From: Gnetum montanum
Lineage: Eukaryota > Streptophyta > Gnetopsida > Gnetales > Gnetaceae
Direction: 5' to 3'
Assembly (NCBI GenBank): GCA_015680685.1
Contig: MNCI01034202.1
Span: 23,829 to 87,828 of the forward strand
DNA: 64,000 nucleotides
Positions 34,540 through 45,899 of this stretch are shown here, in pieces. Under the pieces are notes generated by a model. That model worked only from the letters and a program-made list of their open reading frames with translations. It was not told the DNA's origin and did no database searches. Position 1 is the stretch's first letter, and every line of letters begins with the position of its first letter. The translations under genes were made by a program, and so were the position numbers.

Positions 34540-37500
34540 CGTAGCATTTTTTTGCCTTAGGGCTTGCCCGACCTGGGTGAGGGCATCTAAGAAGTCTTGG
34601 TCACTTGCCTGTTTGACACTTTCCTCCTCCTCGATTCGTCCTAGAAGACAAATCTCTCGAGGAGAGATGGCCTCGGACCTAGGTTCAGATCTTTGTCAGC
34701 AAGGTGATGCAAGCTATGTAATCGTGTCGACCTTCATCTTTGGTGATAAAGGTGTAAATACAAGGGACAAAGGTGTAGGCTTGGAGATACTTTTGATGGT
34801 ATTCCCCTGCGATGCCTTGCCCACTAAGTAGGCTTCTCACCTAGTGAGGTAAGGAGGTTCTTTAATGTTGTTGTACGGGATGGGGGTTGTCGAAGATGTT
34901 GGCCCCCTGATGATGAATGGAGCTAGAGGTGGTGATTGAAGGTGTCACGTGGCCTCACCAATAGGCGATGCAGAGGTAGATGCCCATGGTGGAACTTTCA
35001 AGATGAAGGGTGGCTGCAAACTTGGACCAACCATTGGTGGTATTGGTGCACTATGCTGAGGCACACGAATCACAAATGACTGGAAGGGTAGCGTGGGATC
35101 ATTGTCAATACCGATGGCATTGATTATGTAACTAGAATTATTGGTGTTGAGGGGATCTATGTAGACATACATGGATTGATTTTCAGGATGCACTGGATTA
35201 CTTTCATCTAGCACCAGCTTTCCCAGGTTGATTAATCTTTGGATGTCATCCTGCAACGACAGAAAATAATCCGTGGTGTGACCACATAGTTGGTGGTAGT
35301 TACCAAACATATCTAGCCTAAAACCCCTAGGAACCAGGGGCTCATTGGGTAGGGCCAAAGAGGGATTCCTAAGGAGCTCGCAGTAGCGTCGATGTCTCAT
35401 GTTTGCTTCCTCTGACATCTGGTTGTGTTGGATGTATCCCACTGCCAATAGTTGCTTCAGGAGTTCTGAAGGCTTGAGAGGCAGTGGGATGTATTTCAAA
35501 TGATCTTTGTGCTCGAAGTTGGGTTTGGTGTATGTAGATGTCTCAGGCGCAGGTGCGGTAGGTTGTGATACTTGTCCTGGTTTGGGCGCAAAATCAACCG
35601 TAGGCATGAACAGTTTCTTGTTATTATTGCTTCCAATATTGCTATGTTTGGGCTTGGCCTCAACTTCCACAGCAGTCACCATGGTTGTTGGGGCCTTACC
35701 CTTGTCCTTTTTTGCAAAACTGTTCTTGTAAGTGATGTAGGCCAAGTCTTTGCTCGCCTCAACCACATCTTGTATGCTTTTCATCTGAGCGAAAGCTTGG
35801 CTAAGTGAGTGTGGAGTGAGGCAATATAGTTTGGACTTGATGAAGTCATTCACTGCNAGTCTTTGCTCACCTCAACCACATCTTGTATGCTTTTCATCTG
35901 AGCGAAAGCTTGGCTAAGTGAGTGTGGAGTGAGGCAATATAGTTTGGACTTGATGAAGTCATTCACTGCACCCTTAAAGATGGCTAACAAGTGAGCCTCC
36001 GCGATGGGCTCACGGATTTCGTTAAGTGTCGTGCTCCAATGTTCAATGAATTTTTGGACTGGTTCTAGTGAGTCTTGTTTCACATCCATCAGCTGATCCA
36101 GTGTGGTTTCTGGCTTTAAGTTATATTTGAAGCGTGTCACAAACAGGGTCAAGAGCTCTTTCAAAGTCAAAATGGATGAACATGGCAACACGTGGTACCA
36201 ATCTAGGGCTTTCTTGACTAGGGACATGGCGAAGATGTGAATGATCGTATGCGGCCACTGTTGTAATAGCAAAGACTCTGACCAGAAAGTGATGAGATGG
36301 GTATTGGGATCCCCTTCCCCATTGTACTTTGTGAAGTGTGGGAGGGACATCCCTAGTGGCAATATCAAAGCACGGATTGCAAGGTTGACAGGATCGTCCT
36401 GATAGAAGTCCATGACTTGTACCATATCGGACCCAACAGCTTTGAGGCATTTTACTTCCTTAGTTAGGGTTTGGATGAGCTAAAATGCTTGGTCTAGATC
36501 CAGCAACGTTGTAGATGGCTGAGGGACTGTAGAGGCAACTCCCACATGTGGTATGGTGGCGGTGGAGATTTGACCCATTAGGGATGCTATTGGGACCACC
36601 CCTGCTAAAGGTGTTGTTTGCATTGTCCACCACCTGGTGGGTGGTATTGTTGGAGCGGTAATAGCGAGTTAAGTTGCTGGATAGGCTGTTTGGGTTACCG
36701 GCGGGATAGACCATGGCTCCATGCTAGGATGTACTATTTGCGGGGTCGGGTAGGCCTGGGAGCGAACGTAGTGAGACATCTGCGATGGTTGTAGAATAGA
36801 TGAAGAAGCGAAAGGGGTCCACCATGTGGATGGGCCCGGGCCCACCATAGTGGATGGAACAGATGCATAGGTAGGAATCGGCATAGGAGTTATGTGCGGT
36901 TGCAAAGTAGGTACAGTATGGATATGCGGTAGGGTAATCATGATAGGCATGTTAGACACCGTGGGAGCGTGTTGATAAACGGCTTGCGGTGGCACAGTTG
37001 CTGCAAGTGCAATCGGGGAATGGGGGTGATGATGCGCTGGGAATGTAGCATGGCTACCCATTGCAGTTGCAGTTGTAGGATGCTAAAGTGTAGGTGTAAT
37101 GATAAAGGGGGTGGTGATAGACAGCTGGTTAGCCCAGAAGGACTGGGTAGGCAGGAAGGGAACGGGGTTGGGCTGACCTCCCTCGTTAGATTGGGAATTG
37201 AGTTCCTCCTGTCCATCTTGAAAGGCATCATCCTGGTTGGATGCTATGTCTTGTTGCTCCCTAAGCCTGGCCAACTGGATTAGTTGATCTAGGAGCCTTT
37301 GGTACGCTTGCGTTAAAGGCAAAGAAATGCCTGGGGTAGGAACGAATTCCTCCTTGTTGCAGTAAGCGAACTCAAAGTTACATTTTTCTTTGAGTTCATA
37401 TAAATCCAAGGGCAGATTAGCCTACACCTTTGTACAAAGGAAACTATAACGCTCGTGTTGTTGGGGCAGTCCCTTAGGTCCTCAATTTTGGATTTTGAGA

Positions 37501-37613
37501 GATCGGCGTGCTTCCTACGTTGGATTCAGCTATTTTTTGGCACTAGTAGTGCCTTGGACTGTAAAAGGCACCTCTGCATTGAAGGTGTTAATAGCGGTGG
37601 TGGCAGAAGCCAT
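34540..37613 (-). pseudogene. gag: Gag of F
   Basis: Start ATG at 37613 (MASATTAIN), chosen because it is the first Met in the frame that continues into YELKEKCNFEFAYCNKEE. Four stops, at Gln/Trp-like codons, interrupt the first 90 codons. A Pro/His/Thr-rich region (37060-36470) follows. The Retrotrans_gag core lies at 36425-35970 (VMDFYQDDP, LDWYHVLP, KYNLKPETTLDQL, EHWSTTLNEIREPI), and the downstream part runs to 34945 (KYIPLPLKPSELL, RGFRLDMFGNYHQLCGHTTD). The last segment has one CxxH-like remnant but no full zinc knuckle. It contains the duplicated assembly join at 35857. Confidence 0.85.
35745..35969. repeat. 112-bp duplication around a single N (assembly artefact)
   Basis: 35745-35856 and 35858-35969 are the same 112 bases with one mismatch (GCTCGCC against GCTCACC), separated by one N at 35857. 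The gag protein is duplicated with it (FIKSKLYCLTPHSLSQAF twice). This looks like two overlapping contig ends that were not merged. Confidence 0.9.
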
Positions 37614-37684
37614 TGGTAAGCAAGTGATTATGCAAAAAATGCAAAAAGTGCAAAAGAACAAAAGGATAAAAAAAGTGACAAAGG

Positions 37685-38560
37685 ATGGCTTTACGTCTTG
37701 CCGGATCCCAGGGGAATCGTCAAGGTGACCGATCTATACCACACGAAGCATAAAGAACCACAGAGGGTGTCACGTCTATGCCTGTGCATGATGAGGTACA
37801 GAGCACATGCAAGACTACTATAAGGCAAGTTCAGTTGACAAACGATCAAGAAGGCTTTATGTCCCTTAGGATCCTAGAGGGACCGTCGAGGCGACCGACC
37901 TGCACCACACAAGGCATAAAAAAACTCAAAGCATGTCACATTTTCACCTACACTGGCTAGGGTGCATAACGCATGCAAGACTACTGTAAAAAGGAAAGGC
38001 AAGTTGAATGACCGTCGGAAGGCTTATTATCTCGTAGGGTTCTGGAGGAACCGTCGAGACGACCGATCTACACCGTATGACTTGTAAACAACCACAGATG
38101 GGTGTCAAGTCTACGCTAATGCAAGCTGAGGTGTGGAAGGCATACGAGACTACTGTAAGATGAGAAAATTAACTAGCAACCAGGTAGGATTTATGTCTCG
38201 TAGGATCCTAGAGGGACCGTCAAGGCAACCGGTCTGTACCACACTGGATGGGGTACAGAACGTAAACAAGACAACCGTAGGATGGGCAAGCTAGCTAGCA
38301 ATCAGACAAGCTTTATGTCTCGCAGGATCCTGGAGGGATCATCAAGGTGACTAGTCTATACCACACGAGATGGGGTTCAGAATGCATGCAAGACAACCAT
38401 AGAATGAGCTAGTTAACTGGCGATCGGAGACCTTGTGTTATGTAGGGTTCCAGAGGAACCGTCGGGGCGATCGATCTACACCGCACAGAGTGCAAAAAAC
38501 TGCAAGAGGGTGTCGCGTTTACGCTCATGTGTATCAAGGTGCATAAGGCTCATAGAACTA
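37685..38560 (-). repeat. 165/121-bp tandem repeats in the F leader
   Basis: Six copies of a block resembling TTTATGTCTCGTAGGATCC followed by GAGGGACCGTC and CGACCGATCTACACC, at 37691, 37856, 38024, 38190, 38312 and 38433. The first three steps are 165-168 bp and the last two 121-122 bp, so two units have lost about 45 bp. They lie between the primer site and gag and have no long open frame. Confidence 0.85.
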
Positions 38561-38587
38561 CCGTGACACATGGCAAAGGCACCGAAA

Positions 38588-38606
38588 GGGCCTCCTTCTA
38601 GCGCAA
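38588..38606 (-). other. Primer-binding site, tRNA-Asn type (element F)
   Basis: On the minus strand TTGCGCTAGAAGGAGGCCC; CGCTAGAAGGAGG matches the complement of plant tRNA-Asn(GUU). The first bases (TTG for TGG) have changed. It lies 6 bp from the LTR end. Confidence 0.8.
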
Positions 38607-38612
38607 GAAAAC

Positions 38613-40342
38613 TATAGCAACCAAAAATGTCGGTGGTTGGAAGAATGTTGGGAGTCAATGGATGCGATAGTTCCAACCCTGTATCCACGGGAGGGTGGTG
38701 CTAGGTGTGTGCAGACATGGGGTGCCTTGAATGGTCTGGTCGATCAGACAAGGACTTACATCAGCGTCAATATAGCCTTTTGCAACGTAAATAATGCAAA
38801 ATGCGAGATAGTGCTTACAGGTAAATAAAGCAGGAGAGAAACTGTAAAAATGTAACAGTAATACGAAATAATGCTTAAAGATGAACAAAACAGAAAATAA
38901 TGCAAAGAAATGAGATAGTAAATGGGAGATAAAGTAGAGTATGGTTAGAAGCATGCACCGCTATAAAGCTACAAACTCGTCCAGTTAGGGTGGATACAAT
39001 CGGCTGCACAGCATGACGGAGTACAGAGATGCCAAGAGTAACCAAGATGTGCTGAGAAAAAAGAGCTATGCACTTGGACGTGTACTTGTGTGCAAACAAT
39101 GCAGGGCTCTACCAAGGTGGTAGAACAGAGACAGGGGCCTCTCGCCAGCTGAGAGAGACTCTCTATTTATAGTGTTAGATAGATGACTTTGATTATTACA
39201 ATGCTGGGAAGAGGGGAAATCTTTGTTTTATAATTTCAAAGTTCCCACTACTTGGAAGCTGTTTGCTTCCAGAAAGATGCAAACTCTTTTGAAATTGCCA
39301 AATTTACAAATTATTGACTTTTCCAAATTGTGGGTGTTTTTTTAGCAAACATTGCGGACCTGTTATATGCTGTTTGTCGGGATATTTATAGGGCTGAAGG
39401 TAAGCAAAAAGGGGCGGTTTTTGAATGATACGTGTCACAAGCTTGCCTTGTCTTACTGGCACCACTCAAGTCATCTATGATCATTGGGCCTATAAGACCA
39501 TTGCGATGCGAGCCTGCCATGCAATAACTACGATCTTACTACGTCATACTCACATCGTCAATGTCTGGAGACGTGTGCCAATGGTTCGATTAGGTGGAGT
39601 GCATTGATGTCGTGCAACCACCTACATGCCTCACTGTGCTTTGTGACGTAGCGTGCTTGGCGTAGCATAGCACCTTGTCGTGTGTTCTGCTGTCTGTTAC
39701 ATGCTTGCTATGCTATGCTACACTACATAGTATAGCAACTTGCCTTAATTGCAAGAGTTTTCGCCAATTTGCAAACTTTCTCCTGCAATGCAAGTCTTGC
39801 GAGCTCCGTTGACTCCACCTTTCGAACTGCCTTCTGTCTCTTCTGTAGGATTGCTACACCTTGCTGCGCCATGTAGCTCAGTGTAGCGTAGTAGCAGACA
39901 TTGTCCACCACTTCTTGATGAAAAAGGACATCATTGCAGAACTCGAAATTGGGCAAGGGGAGTGGGTAGCGAAGTCGTTGCCGTGCTACGTTGTGTGACA
40001 TCGCGTAGCGTAGCACTTCGTTTCACCATCGTCTTCTGAAGCTTGCTACGCTACATAGCGTAGCAGGCTTCGTGACTTAGAAAACTTGTCGAACTATTTC
40101 TTGTGCATCCAGGATGCTACCATCGATTCTGCGCATTGTTCCTGAGTAGGCTGTTGGTTGTTTAGGCTACTTTGGTGGGTGGGCAGGATGGTATAGAACC
40201 TGTCCATGATCAAAGTAGAAAATTTGCTGAACTGGCTAACCTGGACTCAGAACGTTCTTCTCCCAATGAACTGCCATCGTGTTGTGCGGACTGTAAGAGC
40301 TTGGTGAGGCCAAGATGACCCCGCATTTTTTAGGGTGTTTCA
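38613..40342 (-). repeat. 5' LTR of F
   Basis: 1730 bp. The outer end at 40342 reads TGAAACACCC on the minus strand and is followed by the ACCAC duplication. It holds a TATA box (39164-39171) and, in U3 (39640-40070), several GTAGCGTAGC/GCTACGCTAC palindromes, including a perfect 10-bp inverted repeat with a CA loop at 40044-40065. Confidence 0.85.
39164..39171 (-). promoter_or_regulatory. TATA box in the 5' LTR of F
   Basis: TATAAATA on the minus strand, followed by GAGAGTCTCTCTCAGCTGG. It is the only good TATA motif in this LTR and lies downstream of the palindrome-rich U3. Confidence 0.65.
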
Positions 40343-40957
40343 ACCACATAACCTCGATGTGCAAGATTTAGTGAATTTATCTTACCATACTAAGAGTGCT
40401 TGCTTCACATCATTTCCTTTGAGCCCAACCCCTTAGCCTGAGCATGACCTTCCATACCTTGAGTAATAATGTTGAGCTATGTTGACACTCATGCATCATG
40501 ACCCTATGACATCCCTTTGGTGTGATCCATCTCCAAGTCCACTTGAATGTAATACATCTCATTTAGTGGGAAAATGCTAAGTCCATCAAGAATAACACAC
40601 CTCATTCAATGGGAAAACCCCAAGTTTGTTTAGTGTAACACAACTCAATGGGAAAACCACAACAAAATTAGCCTCTGCAAAGAGCACATTGCCAAGTGTC
40701 CAAAGAAACTTTGGAGTGAAGTGTTGGTTTCTCTAATGCATCTGCTAAGTGAACCATACTTCTAAACATGAAGTACATAGTCTGAACCATTTGACCAATA
40801 TTTTTTAAGACCTCATGACCATTTCTTCATGACCCCATTACCATTTCATAATCATAACCTCACTTTATCATCATGGGCACTCTTGAGCATGGTTTGATAC
40901 TACTAAATCAAGCATAGAGAAAAGACATTGGTGATGGACCTGTAGTGGTGTTGTTTT

Positions 40958-41001
40958 CTTTTTTGATGTCTCTCAAGTCAATTCTCTAGACATCAAAAAA
41001 G
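40958..41001. other. Perfect 14-bp stem hairpin in LTR2
   Basis: CTTTTTTGATGTCT (40958-40971) and AGACATCAAAAAAG (40988-41001) are exact inverted repeats around a 16-base loop. The right arm runs into AGGGGCC. It might be an RNA structure near the transcript end; its function is not shown. Confidence 0.7.
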
Positions 41002-41304
41002 AGGGGCCAATGAAACACTACAAAAATTCATGTTGTAAATTCCACTTTTCAGCTTGAGGTAAAGTTTCATTATAAATGTAAGATATGTGATACATAAACT
41101 ACAATCTTACATATTTCAACTTCTTGGGGCTAAAAAATGCTTCAAAAGTTGCTATTACCTCACTTTCTAGGTGAAAAAAGGTACCTAACGTCTATATCTA
41201 GGCTTGGGAAGGTTGAAAATGCCTTGGGAATGACTAAAATTGGCCTTTCCATGGGCTTTTGTAGGGCTATAGTCCCAACTACGCTGGAGCCATTTTTAGT
41301 AGGC

Positions 41305-41390
41305 TCAATAGCTTTAGCAGGCATAGTAGCTATAGTAGTCATAGTAGCTATAGTAGCCACAATAACTATAGTAGTTAGCATAGTCACCAT
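41305..41390 (+). repeat. TAGTAGCTA short tandem array in LTR2
   Basis: Six or seven irregular copies of GCATAGTAGCTATAGTAGTC-like units of 12-18 bp. It is part of the TAGTAG-rich composition of this family. Confidence 0.7.
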
Positions 41391-43049
41391 CAAGACTTGG
41401 TAGAAGTGCAATTTTGGAATTGCTGTGATGACCATTTCTTCAACAACAACCAGCGTAATCATCCCAAGGTAACAACAACTAGCACAAACAATACTTTCCA
41501 CAACAAGTTCCACCATTTCTATAGTTTTCATTCATCTTTTCATCTACCACCACTTTTTCCATTTCTACAGCCTTCAACATAGTTACAAAGGCTTGTTTAC
41601 TATTTATAGTAAATGGATGGGTTTTGTGGATGTAGTCCATTTTGGACTTACCACAAATACCAACTATGCTGGTAGTAGGTGGCCAACTACATTGACAGTA
41701 GATGAAAAATATGTTGACCACTACCTACATAGCTAAAGCACCACTAGCATAGTAACAAATGTTCATTTACTATTTATGGTAAATGGAAGGATTTTGTGGG
41801 TGTAGTTCATTTTGGACTTTCCACAAATAGCAACTATGCTGATAGTAGTTGACCAACTACATTGGCAGTAGTAACCATTGAAAACCTACAATCACCACCA
41901 ATTTGTTAGCAATCAATGGGAATCAATGGCAGTTCCAAAAATGGAAATCCTAACCTATAAAAGCCCAACATCAATACCATTTCGAGGTTTTGAATTTTTG
42001 GCATTTTTCATCCCATACAGTAATTCCCAACTCTTGGCATTTTTTAGCATTCACACCTATTCCAAATTTTGGCACTTTTGCATTTCAAAAACATTTTGTG
42101 GCAATACCATTTCCCATTTTCATGACCATTTCCATTACCCATTACCCATGAAATCCGTTTGTACCCAACTACATTTTTAGTAGTAGAAACTAGCACTATG
42201 TTGGGCGTAGACACCCTCATGTAATTTTCATTATTGCTGAAAGTGCAAATTCCATCCCATTTCCATCTCCATTGGTAGTAATCAAAACCCATTGCATCCA
42301 TTACATCCTCACCTGATAGTGCTTTTTGGTGGTAGAAACTGGGACTATGCTAGGCATAGAGACTCCCATGTAGTTTCCATTACTCCAAACATGCAATGCG
42401 AATCCCATTCCTACATAGTAGATTTGGTGGAAATTGATGGAAAGTTGTAGTAGGCCAAAATTGGAAAGAAGCTAGATCATGGAGGCAGTCTTCTCCAATG
42501 GACTTCAAGCTTTGATGAGCAACTTCCTTTGCCCTTGGCATAAGCTTATATGCCATGAACTCAATCTCTTTTATATTTTCTTATAAATTTGGTGGTCCAT
42601 GTTGTGCAAAATTTTGTTTCCATTCTATTTCTACACTTATTTCTGTAACTGTAATTTCATTTTCCATTTCCATTTTCAGTAGGCTACTTCTATTTATATT
42701 TTCAATAGGCCATTTATGGTAGGTCATTTTCTGTTTACGTTTTTAGTAGGCCATTTTTGTTTACACTGCCATTTACATTTAGAATTCCGAAAACATTCTT
42801 GTTTATATCCTATAAGTCCTTGGGTGATCTATAAGACCATCTAGGGTACCTTAGATCTTATTTTTGTGGTGGCCCTTGGGATTTAGGGTTAAGACTGATC
42901 CAACATTTGGATGTTTTAGTTTCTCCTATTCTAGCTACTAAGATTTCTAGCACCAACACTTGCCAATAGAGAGTCAATTCACTCTATCATTAAGCAAACT
43001 TTACTTAAGAAAAATGACCATCAATCCATGCTCAACTTTCATGATAGTG

Positions 43050-43740
43050 AAGTAAATATTGACTCTTGAAACAGAGAGGTGCTACCTGCTTCTCTTCTTA
43101 TTACCATATGTGTTGACCAATACAAGGTTTATTGTGTTCATGTGGATGATTGGACGATCACGAATGTGATCTCATATTCCATTGTCAATAAGTTAGGCTT
43201 AACCTAGAATATTCAAGAAACCACTATCTTAGCACTAAATCATTCAACGGGTCACACGTAGTGGTGTGAGGTTCTATCTCCTTAGATTTTGTAGTCAGGG
43301 AATAGTTTCCCACATCTGTCAACTTCCTAGTAGTCGAAGAGATACTTGGGTTTAACTTGATCTAGGGAGACCATGGTTGGCTAAACTTCATGTAGTGTCA
43401 TCCCCTATACTTCAAGAGATTCACTTGCCCTATGAGGAAGGGAAAATTGTGATATACTAAGATAACATGTCCTTACCTTCGGTTAATTATGTTAACATTG
43501 ATCGAGGTTCGGAGGTGGAGTTTCAAGAGGAGATACTTGACACTTAAGTTGGGGCCAATACCAAGAGTAAAGCCAACAACAATAACAATGATGAGGCTAA
43601 AATCACCAAATCTATGACATTGAACAATAAACAAAAATGCCTATCAATTGCCACTACAAACAAGTAGCATGATGAGAGCATGATTGTGTACAACAAATCC
43701 TTTGGTTTATCAAAAGTCAAGCAACAAATGCATTATAGAT
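43050..43740 (+). pseudogene. Decayed protease region of E
   Basis: LLITICVDQYKVYCVHVDDW and NVISYSIVNKLGLT correspond to D 12400-12510. FLVVEEILGFNLI corresponds to the segment before the GRSWL motif. An acidic tail with Asn-rich runs follows to 43740. Stops and frameshifts throughout. The catalytic Gly is lost, as in D. Confidence 0.75.
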
Positions 43741-43859
43741 ATATTATCCCTCCTTTTGCTAAGGAAAGCTTATTCACCTTTGCAACCTTATATCATGATT
43801 CATGGTTTATGTTATCATTATATGTCTTTTTGACACTAGCTCATATACTTGCTAGGTAG

Positions 43860-43955
43860 GTATGACCTCATAGCCCACCAAGGCCTAAAATTGGTAAAAC
43901 TATGGTTTGCTAAGGCCTAAAACTAGAAAGACAATGGCCTACTAGGCCCTAAAAT
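43860..43955 (+). repeat. Short tandem repeat at the spacer start of E
   Basis: Three units of TAGCCCACCAAGGCCTAAAA-type sequence, equivalent in position and sequence to D 14155-14295. Confidence 0.75.
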
Positions 43956-45880
43956 TGGTGAGCATAACAAACCCTTACTCTCATCCCTACAACAACATCA
44001 TAGCCAATCTACCTAGTAGCATCATTTACAAATCTTACTCATACCCTACTCTATAGTTACCATTACTACATATTCTTACTTACCTATTTCATCTTAGCCT
44101 TATTACATCTATTGTTCATGTTTATAAAATCAACATATGGCCAAACTCACATTGCATGATGAGATAATCATATACGCACATAAATGTCCAAAACCATGGT
44201 TGCATTGTGCAACATACAACAATGAAAGTAATACATAGTTTTTATGACCATTATAGCGAAATGAAAGTAGCTTCAACAATGATATGATAAGCTACAATAT
44301 TGTAGATAATAAACAAAATCAATCCATGGGAGGAGGAAGAGGGGGATCATTAAGTACACTATTACCAACTGCATCAACACCATCGGGCAAGCATTAGTAA
44401 CCATTATGGCCATAACGCATGACTGTTAAAATCATTAAAAATAAGCTTATGCTTTAGGTTTAACATAGGTTAATGTTTCTATTTGAAACTCAAAAGGCCA
44501 AGAAAAAATGTGTAAAACTCAATATTTAAGTTGGTAGCATCTTTGGACTTGATAAAATATCTTTACACAAGACTTGTACGTGAACAACCATATACAAAGA
44601 TTGAAAAATCCATATACATTTTAGATCAAAGAGTCAAACCTGCTAGAAATTTGAATATCGTAGTTGCCGTGAAAACACTTAGTTTAAAGCCCACGGTTCA
44701 GTTATTTGATTTATAGAATAGTATCAAAGAGTAAGTAGCAAACTTATGCCTATGACCAGAAACATTGGGGGTGCCTATTTTGGATGATCAAAAGGCAATG
44801 CACAAGTCTGTTGGAATGCTTAATGTGAAAGTCATTAGGACCACATATCCATTCTCGAGAACGTGTTAGTGTGCTACCTTTTAGCTTTATACTTTATATT
44901 CAATATGAAGAACAAATACGAGTTAGAGAGTGACTGCAAATGTACAACAGTTTGAGGTTCTTCTCGGTAAAATAGTGAAATCAAAATCACGAATCAAGTG
45001 ATTCGGAAGATATCAATTTGCAGACACTGTTGATTCACGTACAAATCCAGGAGTAATTTAACTGCGTTTCCCTGGATTGTTGAATACAGTATTTCCTTGC
45101 GTGTTTACAGATATTTTAATAATAGAATAGGTTCTTTGCTTGGTAAACAACCTTTTTTTTTTTTTGCAGACCACGCAGCCTTGCACCAAATAATAGCATA
45201 TCTACAATAAACAGGAACTAGCATCAGTGAAACCACATGGAACCATAGTTAGTCAGAAACCATAGAACCAGACTCGATGATCTAAGTAAAACTAAAGCCA
45301 TTGTTGACGTCGACATTTCAGAACCAACCAACAAAAGAACTATAAACACCAATGGGAACCAATATATCAAACTTTGAAACTGATCCTGAACCAAATATCT
45401 TAAACATTTAAATGATGTCAACATAAAATCCTTATTCATGTTACATTTTTTTTAAAAAGAATTTTCAAGAATGCAAATATGAAATCCTCATTCATGTTGT
45501 CGAAAAAAAATCCTTAAAATTGAATTGAACTCGCAAAACACTATTGTAAACTAGACAATAGTTTCCTAGAATTACTTTGCAAATCAAAGAAAATGAATTT
45601 CAGGATGAAAGAATCAAATTCACTTGGATGAAAAATATTATACAAAGCCTTACAAATCCCTCAAATGAATGAAAGCAACTTGGTTGGGAACAGTACTTCT
45701 AAGAATTGAAATCATTATGCTATGGAGATGATCAAAATCTATCAGTTATCTTGAATGATAACTTCAGGGATATAGATAAATTAGAGATGGATTTCTATGT
45801 GAGAATTAGAGGGTTCGAAAAAGCTGTAAATAATAAAATGTAAATACCTAAAAAAATTGGTTCAAGTATAATGAAGCATG
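43956..45880 (+). other. Spacer of E, AT-rich part
   Basis: Up to about 44400 it resembles the D spacer loosely. From 44400 to 45880 I find no match to any other part of the window and no convincing gene, so it may be captured DNA continuous with the GC-rich block that follows. Confidence 0.45.
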
Positions 45881-45899
45881 TGTAATACTCAAGGTAGCA

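Larger units (their letters stand above)
24049..40342 (-). mobile_element. Element F: 16.3-kb Tat-like gypsy element
   Basis: Minus-strand element bounded by exact ACCAC duplications. Order from right to left: 5' LTR (40342-38613), tRNA-Asn primer site, tandem-repeat leader, gag, protease, a 5-kb spacer with an oppositely oriented spliced gene, RT with YMDD, RNase H, second RNase H, integrase, boundary repeats, and a shortened 3' LTR. It is better preserved than D (longer open blocks, catalytic residues kept) but still carries many stops. The LTR outer end is TGAAACACCC; the inner end on the minus strand reads CTATA rather than the usual CA in both LTR copies. Confidence 0.9.
7621..42905 (+). 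mobile_element. Element D: Tat-lineage gypsy element (host of insertions)
   Basis: Decayed plus-strand element: 5' LTR remnant, tRNA-Asn primer site, tandem-repeat leader, gag-protease, long repeat-filled spacer, RT, RNase H, second RNase H-like domain, integrase, 3' LTR. The spacer between protease and RT and the second RNase H after the first are known traits of the Tat/Ogre group. It is interrupted by A2 (left), a solo LTR (13180-14070) and F (24049-40342). Its own unit length without insertions is about 18 kb. Confidence 0.8.
40343..42905 (+). repeat. LTR2, second part (3' LTR of D)
   Basis: Continues from 24048 after the F insertion. 40348-40500 matches 62594-62753 (LTR3); 42005-42905 matches 8090-8880 (LTR1). 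It contains a hairpin (40958-41001), a short TAGTAGCTATAG array (41305-41390) and CTATGCTGGTAGTAG repeats (41650-41870). The end is placed at 42905 (CCAACA) by comparison with LTR1. Open frames here (such as 41160-41531 on the minus strand) come from the repeats. Confidence 0.75.

Noticed and set aside
24049-40342. Reading F as two separate elements because its LTRs differ in length
   Set aside because: Exact ACCAC duplications and the shared 380-bp LTR end show one insertion with a truncated 3' LTR.
41160-41531. 123-residue minus-strand frame in LTR2
   Set aside because: Produced by the TAGTAG/TATAGTAG short repeats (Ile/Val/Thr/Ala-rich); no homologue in LTR1 or LTR3.
44531-44716. 61-residue plus-strand frame in the E spacer
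   Set aside because: Short, no recognisable pattern, in AT-rich DNA; expected by chance.
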